DNA of 15,267 bases from Actimicrobium sp047621345 (GTDB lineage: Bacteria > Pseudomonadota > Gammaproteobacteria > Burkholderiales > Burkholderiaceae_D): assembly GCA_047621345.1 (NCBI GenBank), contig JBLHLW010000079.1, positions 1 to 15,267 of the forward strand. The letters run 5' to 3'. Shown one piece after another: positions 7,256-15,267 of this stretch. Each line of letters starts with the position of its first letter. The first letter of the stretch is position 1. The notes below the pieces were generated by a model, which did not search any database, was not told the origin of the DNA, and saw only the letters and a list, made by a program, of their open reading frames with translations. The translations under genes were made by a program, and so were the position numbers.

Positions 7256-8158
7256 CTAATCCGCTACGCTGTCAGAGGGGTACTGCAAGGACGTGCGCAG
7301 CAGGTAATGCATCGGCATCATCAGGTTGATCCCTCTGGGAGAAATGGGTTGCTCGAACCATTTTTTATACAGCGCGTTGACTTCTCCGTCATTGATCATG
7401 CGTGCCATTTCAAGATCTACCACGCGCTTAAAACCCGGATCGTCTTTGCGCAACATGATGGCGTAAGGCTCGGCCGATAAAGCGGCTCCCGTGACCATGT
7501 ATTTTTCCGGCGTCTTGGCACTCGCGCGCAACCCGAACAGTAGTGCGTCATCCATCGTGAATGCTTCCGCGGTACCGTCTTCCACCATGGCGAACGATGC
7601 CGCGTGGTCGGCTCCTTCGACGATTTTCAGGTCCAGCGCACGTACCTTATCCCGATCTTTCAGCAACTTGATGGTGGTGGTGCCTTTTGTCGTCACGACC
7701 GTCTTGCCACGCAGGTCGACCCAATTCTTGATGCCGGAGTCCTCCCGGACAAGCATGCGCACTGTTGCGACAAAGTGGGGAATCGTGAAGGCGACCTGCT
7801 TTCTGCGCTCGGCATTGTTGGTCGTTGAACCACACTCCAGATCCGCCTTGCCCTCCACAATGGCCGGAATACGATTCACGGATGTGACAGGCAGGTACAC
7901 GATCTGGAGTTTGGACAATTTCAGTTCGCGCTGAATCGCACTGGCAATTTTTTTGCACAAGTCAACCGCATAGCCGACTGGAACACGGTTTTCGTTCAGA
8001 TACGAAAACGGAAGAGAGGATTCGCGATGGGCGATGTGGATCGTGCCGGTTCGGCGTATGGTGTCGAGCGTATCGGCGCCGTGCGCAGTCATCGGAAGTC
8101 CGCACGATGCCCCCCATATCGAAGCCAGCAGGGCAAGTCGCAAAGTCAGGGTTTGCAT
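7256..8158 (-). CDS. Glutamate/aspartate-type ABC transporter substrate-binding protein
   Basis: This 300-residue protein is a family 3 periplasmic solute-binding protein close to E. coli GltI. A signal peptide occupies residues 1-27 (hydrophobic core LALLASIWGASCGL, likely cleavage after AHG). Conserved stretches include PFSYL, PVGYAVDLCKKIASAI, PVTSVNRIPAIVEGKADLECGSTTNN, VVTTKGTTTIKLL, TMDDALL and MLRKDDPGFK. GltI captures glutamate and aspartate for the GltJKL permease; the ligand here is inferred from similarity only. AAGGAG (8167-8172) eight bases upstream fixes the start at 8158, although the frame stays open to 8470. No gltJ, gltK or gltL gene is adjacent, so it is an orphan in this window and may serve a distant permease. 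Confidence 0.88.
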   Translation of the reverse strand: MQTLTLRLALLASIWGASCGLPMTAHGADTLDTIRRTGTIHIAHRESSLPFSYLNENRVPVGYAVDLCKKIASAIQRELKLSKLQIVYLPVTSVNRIPAIVEGKADLECGSTTNNAERRKQVAFTIPHFVATVRMLVREDSGIKNWVDLRGKTVVTTKGTTTIKLLKDRDKVRALDLKIVEGADHAASFAMVEDGTAEAFTMDDALLFGLRASAKTPEKYMVTGAALSAEPYAIMLRKDDPGFKRVVDLEMARMINDGEVNALYKKWFEQPISPRGINLMMPMHYLLRTSLQYPSDSVAD

Positions 8159-8166
8159 AAAAGGGA

Positions 8167-8172
8167 CTCCTT
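8167..8172 (-). promoter_or_regulatory. Shine-Dalgarno sequence deciding the binding-protein start
   Basis: AAGGAG on the minus strand lies eight bases before the ATG at 8158. A signal peptide follows that ATG directly. This argues against the long upstream in-frame extension to 8470, which has no comparable site and no export signal. Confidence 0.75.
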
Positions 8173-8518
8173 GATAACGGCAACGATCTGTCAGTGCCAG
8201 TGCGACGACAGACCCGGAAATCTGACTTTGTTGGGAATTGCCGAAGAAATCAATACTTTTGGTATTTACGCGACAACCAACTTTGCTACAAACAGGCCAA
8301 TGCCCGGGACCAACGAGCAAGGGCGTTGCTAAAAGACATTTCCAACGACAAGAGCAATGACGCTGTCCACCGCCAGCGGGGGTAGGCGAGAATCTCTGGC
8401 GTGACGGTAGACATGCATTTTCCCGCGCGACAACCATTGGGATGGTCCGCTCAACGAACGTGCCGGCCATCGTCTACTGCCCCCAAAAAACATACTTATC
8501 AGCCAACATTCCCGAATT

Positions 8519-8546
8519 GTGACAAGATGCGTGTACGCAATTTAAT
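8519..8546 (+). promoter_or_regulatory. Predicted sigma-70 promoter of the peroxidase gene
   Basis: GTGACA (8519-8524) and TTTAAT (8541-8546) each match the -35 and -10 consensus at five of six positions with a 16-bp spacer. Transcription would start near 8553, leaving a leader of about 38 bases before the ATG at 8591, which has GGAG at 8578-8581. No transcript evidence is available. Confidence 0.5.
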
Positions 8547-8554
8547 TGCGCACA
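8532..8554. promoter_or_regulatory. Inverted repeat over the -10 box, candidate operator
   Basis: The arms TGTACGCAATT (8532-8542) and AATTGCGCACA (8544-8554) are complementary at ten of eleven positions around a single central T (8543). The inner seven bases of each arm (CGCAATT and AATTGCG) match perfectly. The dyad is centred on the predicted -10 element, where a bound dimeric regulator would block RNA polymerase. The regulator is unknown, and no regulator gene lies next to it. Confidence 0.45.
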
Positions 8555-8590
8555 AGTTATTTGCAAAAAATTTAACCGGAGATTCCTTTG

Positions 8591-9607
8591 ATGACCACAC
8601 TCGCGCGCTTGCCGAAAACCAGTACCCCAATCCTTGCCCTGCTCGTCGGCACTTTTGCCTTCACATCGCCCGCTCAGGCTGCCGATGAAAAGAACGTGCA
8701 TGAAAAACTGGTCGACACGATGACCGTACTGGCCAAGGGTCCGTATCCCGGCTATCGCGCCAACCATGCCAAGGGCATCGTCCTGACCGGCACCTTCACA
8801 CCGAGTGCCGCCGCACCGTCGCTGAGCAAGGCGGTACATTTTGCCAAGGCCGTGCCGGTGACCGTGCGTTTCTCAAATCCGACTGGCATCCCGACCTTGC
8901 CCGATGCATCGCCGAATGCCAGCCCGCATGGCATTGCGATCCGCTTCCAGTTACCCGAGGGCGGCTTGACCGATATCGTCAGTATCTCGTTCAACGGATT
9001 TCCAGTGGCGACACCGGAGGACTTTCTGAGCTTTCTGAACTCGGTTGCCGCAACCAAGCCGGATTCACCGAAACCGACCCCGGTCGAGCAATTTCTGGCG
9101 ACGCATCCTGCGGCCATGAAGTTCGTCAAGGCACCGAAACCCGCACCGGTCAGTTTTGGCACGCTGGCGTTTTATGGCGTCAATGCCTTCCAGTTCACCA
9201 ATGCCAAGGGCGAGTCCCAGTACGCCCGCTATCAAATCATGCCGATCGCCGGCATGCAGGCGCTGACCGATGCCGAAGCTGCCAAAGCCGCCCCGAATTA
9301 CCTGATGGACGAGCTGCCACAACGCATTGCCAAAGGCCCGGTGCAGTTCCGCATCAGCGCCCAACTCGCCGGCAAAGATGATCCGATCAACGACGGCACC
9401 GCCGTGTGGCCGGACAGTCGTCCGCAAGTCGAACTGGGCATCCTGAGTCTGGATAAAATGTCACCCGACAGTGCTGCTGCCGAAAAACTGCTGGCCTTCA
9501 ATCCGCTGCTGCTGACCGATGGCATCGCCCCGTCCGCTGACCCGGTATTGCTGTCACGTCCGATTGCCTACAGCGTCAGCGTGATTCGCCGGTTGACCGG
9601 GAAGTAA
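8591..9607 (+). CDS. Exported catalase-related heme peroxidase (SrpA type)
   Basis: This 338-residue protein is a short catalase-fold protein with a signal peptide (hydrophobic core about 13-25, cleavage probably after AQA at 28-30), so it should act in the periplasm. YRANHAKGIVLTGTF puts the distal catalytic His at residue 59, matching the HAKG motif of catalases. VRFSNPTGIP and SPHGIAIRF fit the beta-barrel core, and SFNGFPVATPEDFLSF lies where catalases carry the distal Asn region. Arg323 and Tyr327 (RPIAY) match the R-x-x-x-Y proximal heme ligand. Full catalases are about 480 residues or longer; this length fits the catalase-related peroxidase group (SrpA), which reduces peroxide with an organic donor. 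ATG 8591 is preferred over TTG 8588; GGAG lies nine bases upstream. A 7-bp hairpin (9604-9621, one G-U pair) follows the stop without a T tract. Confidence 0.88.
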   Translation: MTTLARLPKTSTPILALLVGTFAFTSPAQAADEKNVHEKLVDTMTVLAKGPYPGYRANHAKGIVLTGTFTPSAAAPSLSKAVHFAKAVPVTVRFSNPTGIPTLPDASPNASPHGIAIRFQLPEGGLTDIVSISFNGFPVATPEDFLSFLNSVAATKPDSPKPTPVEQFLATHPAAMKFVKAPKPAPVSFGTLAFYGVNAFQFTNAKGESQYARYQIMPIAGMQALTDAEAAKAAPNYLMDELPQRIAKGPVQFRISAQLAGKDDPINDGTAVWPDSRPQVELGILSLDKMSPDSAAAEKLLAFNPLLLTDGIAPSADPVLLSRPIAYSVSVIRRLTGK

Positions 9608-9629
9608 TCGTCCGCGGTTACAGCCGCTG

Positions 9630-10319
9630 TTACACCAGTACCCGATAACCGACTCCGGTTTCGGTCATCAAAAACTGCGGCCGGGCCGGATCGTCTTCCA
9701 GCTTTTGCCGCAGATGTCCCATGTAGATGCGCAAGTAATGCGGCCGCTCGACATACGACGGCCCCCACACCGACTTGAGTATCTGCTGATGCGTCAGCAC
9801 CTTGCCGGCATGCGCTAGCAAATGCGCAAGCAAACGGTATTCGATGGGCGTCAGGTGCACGGCTACACCGGCCTTGCTGATGCGGCGTAATCCAAGATCG
9901 ACTTCCACATTCCCGAAACGCACAACCGGTTCTGCCTCGGCCCCGCGCGCCCCGCGTCGCAACGCCACGCGTACACGGGCCAGTAATTCACCGACGCCAA
10001 ACGGCTTGGTCAGGTAATCATCGGCGCCGGCATCAAGCGCGGTGATCTTTTGCAGTTCGTCGGTGCGGGCCGACAGCACGATCACCGGGATGGCCGACCA
10101 GCTGCGCAGTTCGCGGATCAGTGTCGTACCGTCGCCATCGGGTAAACCGAGGTCGAGAATGACGAGGTCCGGCTTGCGGGTGGCGATCTCGACCAGACCG
10201 CGCTGCAAGGTATCGGCGTCAAACACCGCATGCTGCTCAGCTTCGAGCGCGATGCGCACGAAGCGCCGGATTTGCGGGTCGTCTTCGACCACGACAACAT
10301 GATGCTGGCCTGCGTTCAT
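9630..10319 (-). CDS. kdpE: Response regulator KdpE
   Basis: This 229-residue protein is an OmpR/PhoB-type response regulator. The receiver domain (about 7-120) shows the acidic pair Asp13/Asp14, phosphoacceptor Asp56 in VILDLGLPDGDG, Ser83, and Lys105 in YLTKPF. The winged-helix DNA-binding domain (about 130-229) contains LTPIEYRLLAHLL and ends with HYLRIYMGHLRQKLEDDPAR and TETGVGYR, which closely resemble E. coli KdpE. When phosphorylated by KdpD it activates the kdp operon under potassium limitation or osmotic stress. Its ATG overlaps the kdpD stop by four bases (ATGA), indicating coupled translation. It is the last gene of the operon and converges on the peroxidase gene with only 22 bp between stop codons and no clear terminator. 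Confidence 0.95.
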   Translation of the reverse strand: MNAGQHHVVVVEDDPQIRRFVRIALEAEQHAVFDADTLQRGLVEIATRKPDLVILDLGLPDGDGTTLIRELRSWSAIPVIVLSARTDELQKITALDAGADDYLTKPFGVGELLARVRVALRRGARGAEAEPVVRFGNVEVDLGLRRISKAGVAVHLTPIEYRLLAHLLAHAGKVLTHQQILKSVWGPSYVERPHYLRIYMGHLRQKLEDDPARPQFLMTETGVGYRVLV

Positions 10320-13027
10320 GACTGACTTTCGTTATCGAGCGATGGCGGCGAGCCGGCTGGCAGCGTGATGACGAAGCTGGCACCACCGTCGGCATTGGCA
10401 ACGCCGTCGATGCTGCCGCCATGGGCGTCGATAATGGCGCGACAAATCGCCAGACCGAGGCCGACGCCGGGGATGGCCGACTCGTTGACGCCACGGGAAA
10501 ATTTATCGAACAATGTGCCGAGCTGCCCTGCGGGCAAACCCGGTCCATTGTCGGCCACGGTCAGGCAGATCTCGTCGGTGCCCGGCGCCGCCGAGATGCG
10601 GATCGTCGAACCGGGCGGCGTGTACTTGAGAGCGTTTTCGATCAGGTTGCACAGCACCCGCTCGATGAGCACGGCATCGAAGCGCACCAGCGGCAAGGTC
10701 GCGGGCAAGTCGGTGACGATGTGGTGCTGCGCCAGGCCACTACCGCAGGCAGCCAGTGCGGTGCCGACGACCTCTTCCAGTGATTGCCACTCAAGCCGCA
10801 GCTGCACCGCACCGGCCTCGAGTCGTGCCATGTCGAGCAGGTTGACCACCAGCGTGCTCATGCGCAGACTTTCACGATGCAGCGCCGAAGCTACGTCAGC
10901 CTGCGCTTGCGGCAACGGCGGCGTGGTCCGCACCAGCGATTCAGCCAGTCCGACCAGCGCCGTCAGCGGCGTGCGCAAATCATGCGACAACGCTGACAGC
11001 AACGAATTGCGCAAGCGTTCCGATTCCACCTGCACCAGCGTACTGCGGGCGACGTCGGCGTAATGTACGCGCTCCAGCGCAATCGCAATCAGCGAGGCAA
11101 AGGTATCGAGCTGACGACGCTGTTCCGGCACCATCAGCCAGCGCGGTACTTTCGGCAAGATGGCCAGCACGCCGCGACAGCGCATCGGCGCTTTCAGCGG
11201 CACGTACAGGCGCGCACTCGACGGTAGCGTATCAGTACTGGCACCGGCTGGCTGGCCATGGTCAAACGCCCATTGCGCCATCGCTACGTCGAGCACCGCC
11301 AACCGCTGCGCTTCCGGCTCGGCCGACAAGAGCAGACGCTCGTGCTGATCCGGCAGCAGCACGGTGGTGGCTGCATTGAAGCCGGCAGCCAGACTACGGT
11401 TCGACAACGCGATGACCTGGTCGGCAGTCAATGCGCCAGATAAATCACGCGCCATTTCATAGAGCGCACGGGCGCGGCTTTCGCGCTGCTCGGCAACGCG
11501 CAGCTGATAGCGCAAGCGCGCGGTCAGCTGACCCGTGATCAGACCCACCGCCAGCATCACGGCAAAGGTCAGCAGGTATTGCGCATCCGAAACCGCAAAC
11601 GAGAAGCGTGGCTGGACAAAGAAAAAATCAAACACCAGCACATTGACTACCGCCGCCAGCGCCGCCGGCCCGCGACCGCAATAGAGCGCCACTCCCATGA
11701 CCGAAAGCAGGAACAGCATGACGATATTGGCCAGCTCGAAATACGGAAACAGTAGTGTCGCCAAACCCGTCGCAGCGACGCTGGCCAGCATCGCCCAGAC
11801 ATACGGCCATGGTCGCACCGGCTCGTCGGCCAGGGTCTGTGCATCTGCTGATGCCCAGACTTTGCTACCAAGCGGCGCATCGGCACCGTCGCGCGCGATC
11901 TGGATCACATCGAGGTCGAACGCTTGCCGCGCCAGCCGCTGCGCGACAGAAGATCGCCACCAGCGTCTGGGACCAGCGCGTCCGATCACGACACGCGACG
12001 TGTTGTGCGTGCGGGCGTAGGCAAGCAACGCAGCGGCGACCTCTTCACCGGCAATCGTGGTCGCTTGCGCGCCGAGTTCCTGCGCCAGCGCCAGCACTTT
12101 CAGAATGCGCTGGCGTTCGCTCTCGCGTAGCCGTTGTAGCTGACGCGTTTCGACATACACCGCATGCCAGTCGGCATTGAGGCGCTCGGCCAGACGGGCG
12201 GCGGCGCGGACCATTTTTTCAGCACCGGGACGCGGGCCAATGCACACCAGCAGCGTGTCGCGAATTTCCCAGACGCGTCGGATCGACTGTGCATCGCGAT
12301 AAGCGCGGACATCCGCATCGACGCGATCGGCGGTGCGGCGCAAGGCCAATTCGCGCAGCGCAATCAGGTTCCCTTTGCGGAAAAAACTCTGCGCGGCGCG
12401 CTCGGCCTGCTGTGGCAAATACACCTTGCCCTGCTTGAGCCGACGCAGTAATTCATCGGGCGGCAAGTCAACCAGCACCACCGCATCGGCATGGTCGAAT
12501 ACCGTGTCGGGCACGGTCTCGACGACGCGGACACCGGTGATACCGCCGACCACGTCATTGAGACTTTCGAGGTGCTGCACATTGACGGTCGTGAACACAT
12601 TGATACCGGCGGCGAGCAATTCGTCGATATCTTGCCAACGGCGCGGATGGCGCGAGCCGGGCACATTGGCATGCGCCAGTTCATCGACCAGGATCAACGC
12701 AGGTTGGCGCGCCAGCGCTGCATCGAGGTCAAACTCCTGCAACGTGCGCTCGCGGTAAACAATTGTTTTCAATGGCAACTGCGGCAACCCGTCGAGCAGC
12801 GCCAGCGTCTCGCGTCGGCCATGGGTTTCGACCAGCCCGACCAGCACTTCGGTACCCTGTCGCTGCGCTTCCTGCGCCGCCAGTAGCATTGCGTAGGTCT
12901 TGCCGACACCGGCCGACGCGCCGAAAAAAATCTTCAGCTTGCCGCGCCGGGCGGAGTGTTCCTCCTGCTGCAACTGGCGCAGCAACGCGTCGGGATCGGG
13001 GCGCTCGGGGGTCGCAAAAGTGGTCAT
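10316..13027 (-). CDS. kdpD: Potassium sensor histidine kinase KdpD
   Basis: This 903-residue protein has the complete KdpD architecture. The N-terminal KdpD domain (about 28-240) carries a Walker A GASAGVGKT (36-44) and Walker B-like LILVDELAHANVPGSRHPRRW. A Usp-like domain follows (about 258-378). A membrane domain with about four closely spaced helices lies at 406-500 and contains NVLVFDFFFVQP. A GAF-like region (about 520-655) leads to the kinase core: phospho-acceptor His682 in SALSHDLRTPL, N box NLIENALKYTPPGS (794-807), DNGPG (826-830) and GVGLGLA (854-860). KdpD senses low potassium or ionic stress and controls KdpE. The length matches the roughly 890-residue family norm. The start is nine bases after the kdpC stop, with only a weak Shine-Dalgarno sequence; kdpE overlaps its end by four bases. 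Confidence 0.96.
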   Translation of the reverse strand: MTTFATPERPDPDALLRQLQQEEHSARRGKLKIFFGASAGVGKTYAMLLAAQEAQRQGTEVLVGLVETHGRRETLALLDGLPQLPLKTIVYRERTLQEFDLDAALARQPALILVDELAHANVPGSRHPRRWQDIDELLAAGINVFTTVNVQHLESLNDVVGGITGVRVVETVPDTVFDHADAVVLVDLPPDELLRRLKQGKVYLPQQAERAAQSFFRKGNLIALRELALRRTADRVDADVRAYRDAQSIRRVWEIRDTLLVCIGPRPGAEKMVRAAARLAERLNADWHAVYVETRQLQRLRESERQRILKVLALAQELGAQATTIAGEEVAAALLAYARTHNTSRVVIGRAGPRRWWRSSVAQRLARQAFDLDVIQIARDGADAPLGSKVWASADAQTLADEPVRPWPYVWAMLASVAATGLATLLFPYFELANIVMLFLLSVMGVALYCGRGPAALAAVVNVLVFDFFFVQPRFSFAVSDAQYLLTFAVMLAVGLITGQLTARLRYQLRVAEQRESRARALYEMARDLSGALTADQVIALSNRSLAAGFNAATTVLLPDQHERLLLSAEPEAQRLAVLDVAMAQWAFDHGQPAGASTDTLPSSARLYVPLKAPMRCRGVLAILPKVPRWLMVPEQRRQLDTFASLIAIALERVHYADVARSTLVQVESERLRNSLLSALSHDLRTPLTALVGLAESLVRTTPPLPQAQADVASALHRESLRMSTLVVNLLDMARLEAGAVQLRLEWQSLEEVVGTALAACGSGLAQHHIVTDLPATLPLVRFDAVLIERVLCNLIENALKYTPPGSTIRISAAPGTDEICLTVADNGPGLPAGQLGTLFDKFSRGVNESAIPGVGLGLAICRAIIDAHGGSIDGVANADGGASFVITLPAGSPPSLDNESQS

Positions 13028-13036
13028 GCCGGCATC

Positions 13037-13609
13037 TTACCGCGCAGCATCGAGTGCCATATTGAGCGCCAGTACATTGACTCGCGGCTCGCCCAGAAAC
13101 CCGGCAATGCGATCCGTACTCGACCGGTCAATCAGTGTCTGTACAGCGGCATCCGACAAGTGCCGTACACGCGCAATGCGTGGCAACTGATAGGCCGCTG
13201 CGGCCAGACTGATCTCGGGATCAAGCCCGCTGGCCGAGGTGCTCACGAGGTCAACCGGGATCGCTTGCGTATTACCAGGATCAGCTTCCTGGAACGCGGC
13301 GATGCGGGCTTTCACGGCATCGATCAGCGCTGGATTATTCGGCCCGAGATTGGCGCCACCAGAGGCCAGGCCATTGTTGGCAAACGACGCGGTCGCCGAT
13401 GGCCGGCCCCAGAAATATTTGGGCGAGGTGAACGCCTGTCCGATCAGTGACGAACCGACCGGCTGGCCCTCGCGCAGCACAATGCTGCCGGCGACCTGTT
13501 CAGGAAAAACTACGCGACCGATGCCAGTAACAGCGGCCGGATACAAGGCGCAGCACAGCACTGTGAGCGCGGCAAACAGGACGAGCGCAGGACGAAGAAT
13601 GGCGTTCAT
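13037..13609 (-). CDS. kdpC: Potassium-transporting ATPase subunit KdpC
   Basis: This 190-residue protein has a single N-terminal membrane helix (about residues 5-29), then the KdpC pattern GSIVLREGQPVGSSLIGQ, FTSPKYFWGRPSAT, SGGANLGPNNPAL, PVDLVSTSASGLDPEIS and a C-terminal VNVLALNMALD. KdpC is a small subunit of the KdpFABC pump that stabilises the complex and raises ATP affinity. All expected blocks are present at normal length. AGGAG lies five bases before the ATG and overlaps the kdpB stop codon (TAGGAG), with only eight bases between kdpB and kdpC, so the two are probably translated together. kdpD follows after nine bases. Confidence 0.96.
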   Translation of the reverse strand: MNAILRPALVLFAALTVLCCALYPAAVTGIGRVVFPEQVAGSIVLREGQPVGSSLIGQAFTSPKYFWGRPSATASFANNGLASGGANLGPNNPALIDAVKARIAAFQEADPGNTQAIPVDLVSTSASGLDPEISLAAAAYQLPRIARVRHLSDAAVQTLIDRSSTDRIAGFLGEPRVNVLALNMALDAAR

Positions 13610-13617
13610 GATGACTC

Positions 13618-15267
<1,650 letters not shown>

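Larger units (their letters stand above)
8159..8590. other. Divergent intergenic region, 432 bp
   Basis: No gene is supported here. The right end holds the promoter, dyad and ribosome binding site for the peroxidase gene. The left end holds the ribosome binding site of the binding-protein gene; I found no convincing -35/-10 pair for it. Minor structures include a 5-bp hairpin AATAC-TTTTG-GTATT and another, AGCAA-GGGCG-TTGCT, both too short to call. The stretch from about 8300 to 8500 shows nothing that I recognise. Open frames crossing the region look like chance extensions of the flanking genes. Confidence 0.7.

Noticed and set aside
8173..8198. TGGCAC...TTGC on the minus strand as a sigma-54 promoter for the binding-protein gene
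   Set aside because: The spacing between the two elements is ten bases and not the five required between TGGCAC and TTGC.
8159..8470. In-frame N-terminal extension of the GltI-like gene
   Set aside because: The ATG at 8158 has a good AAGGAG and is followed by a signal peptide; the extension looks random and would hide the export signal.
8401..8688. Plus-strand 95-codon open frame before and overlapping the peroxidase gene
   Set aside because: It overlaps the predicted promoter and the start of the peroxidase gene in another frame and has no recognisable features.
10365..11063. Plus-strand open frame of 232 codons opposite kdpD
   Set aside because: Antisense to the kinase core of KdpD; Ser/Ala/Arg-rich product with no domain.

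Overview
This looks like ordinary chromosomal DNA from a betaproteobacterium, probably Burkholderiales; Oxalobacteraceae is a guess. The basis is moderately high GC, tightly packed genes, the gene order rsmI / lpoA-yraN-diaA-dolP, and proteobacterial-type Kdp, GltI and PreP proteins. I see no IS element, phage gene, CRISPR array, tRNA or rRNA. No gene family was searched; identifications come from motifs and remembered homologues.

Region 1 (1-4135) is an envelope cluster equivalent to the E. coli yraL-yraP locus. On the minus strand lie lpoA (penicillin-binding protein activator), yraN (UPF0102), a SIS-domain protein (diaA/gmhA type), dolP (BON-domain lipoprotein), a terminator, and the start of a short LemA-like membrane protein cut by the window edge. 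rsmI (16S rRNA methyltransferase) is divergent from lpoA on the plus strand. The main anomaly is that lpoA carries an in-frame TAA (2408-2410), with clear family sequence continuing in the same frame on both sides.

Region 2 (4303-8158) holds a large plus-strand M16C metalloprotease of the PreP type. It converges, across a strong hairpin, on a minus-strand glutamate/aspartate-type periplasmic binding protein that has no permease genes next to it.

Region 3 (8159-9607) is a 432-bp intergenic region with a good sigma-70-type promoter and an overlapping inverted repeat. These sit upstream of an exported catalase-related heme peroxidase (SrpA type).

Region 4 (9630-15267, minus strand) is the 3' part of a kdp operon for high-affinity potassium uptake: kdpB (5' end outside the window), kdpC, kdpD and kdpE, with short gaps or overlap. 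KdpB and KdpC are parts of the K+ pump, and KdpD/KdpE is the sensor kinase/response regulator pair that normally controls it.

I found no convincing undescribed multi-gene system. The items most worth checking are the lpoA nonsense codon, the reduced LemA-like gene placed directly behind a terminator, the GmhA-type catalytic residues in the diaA-position gene, and the dyad over the peroxidase promoter.
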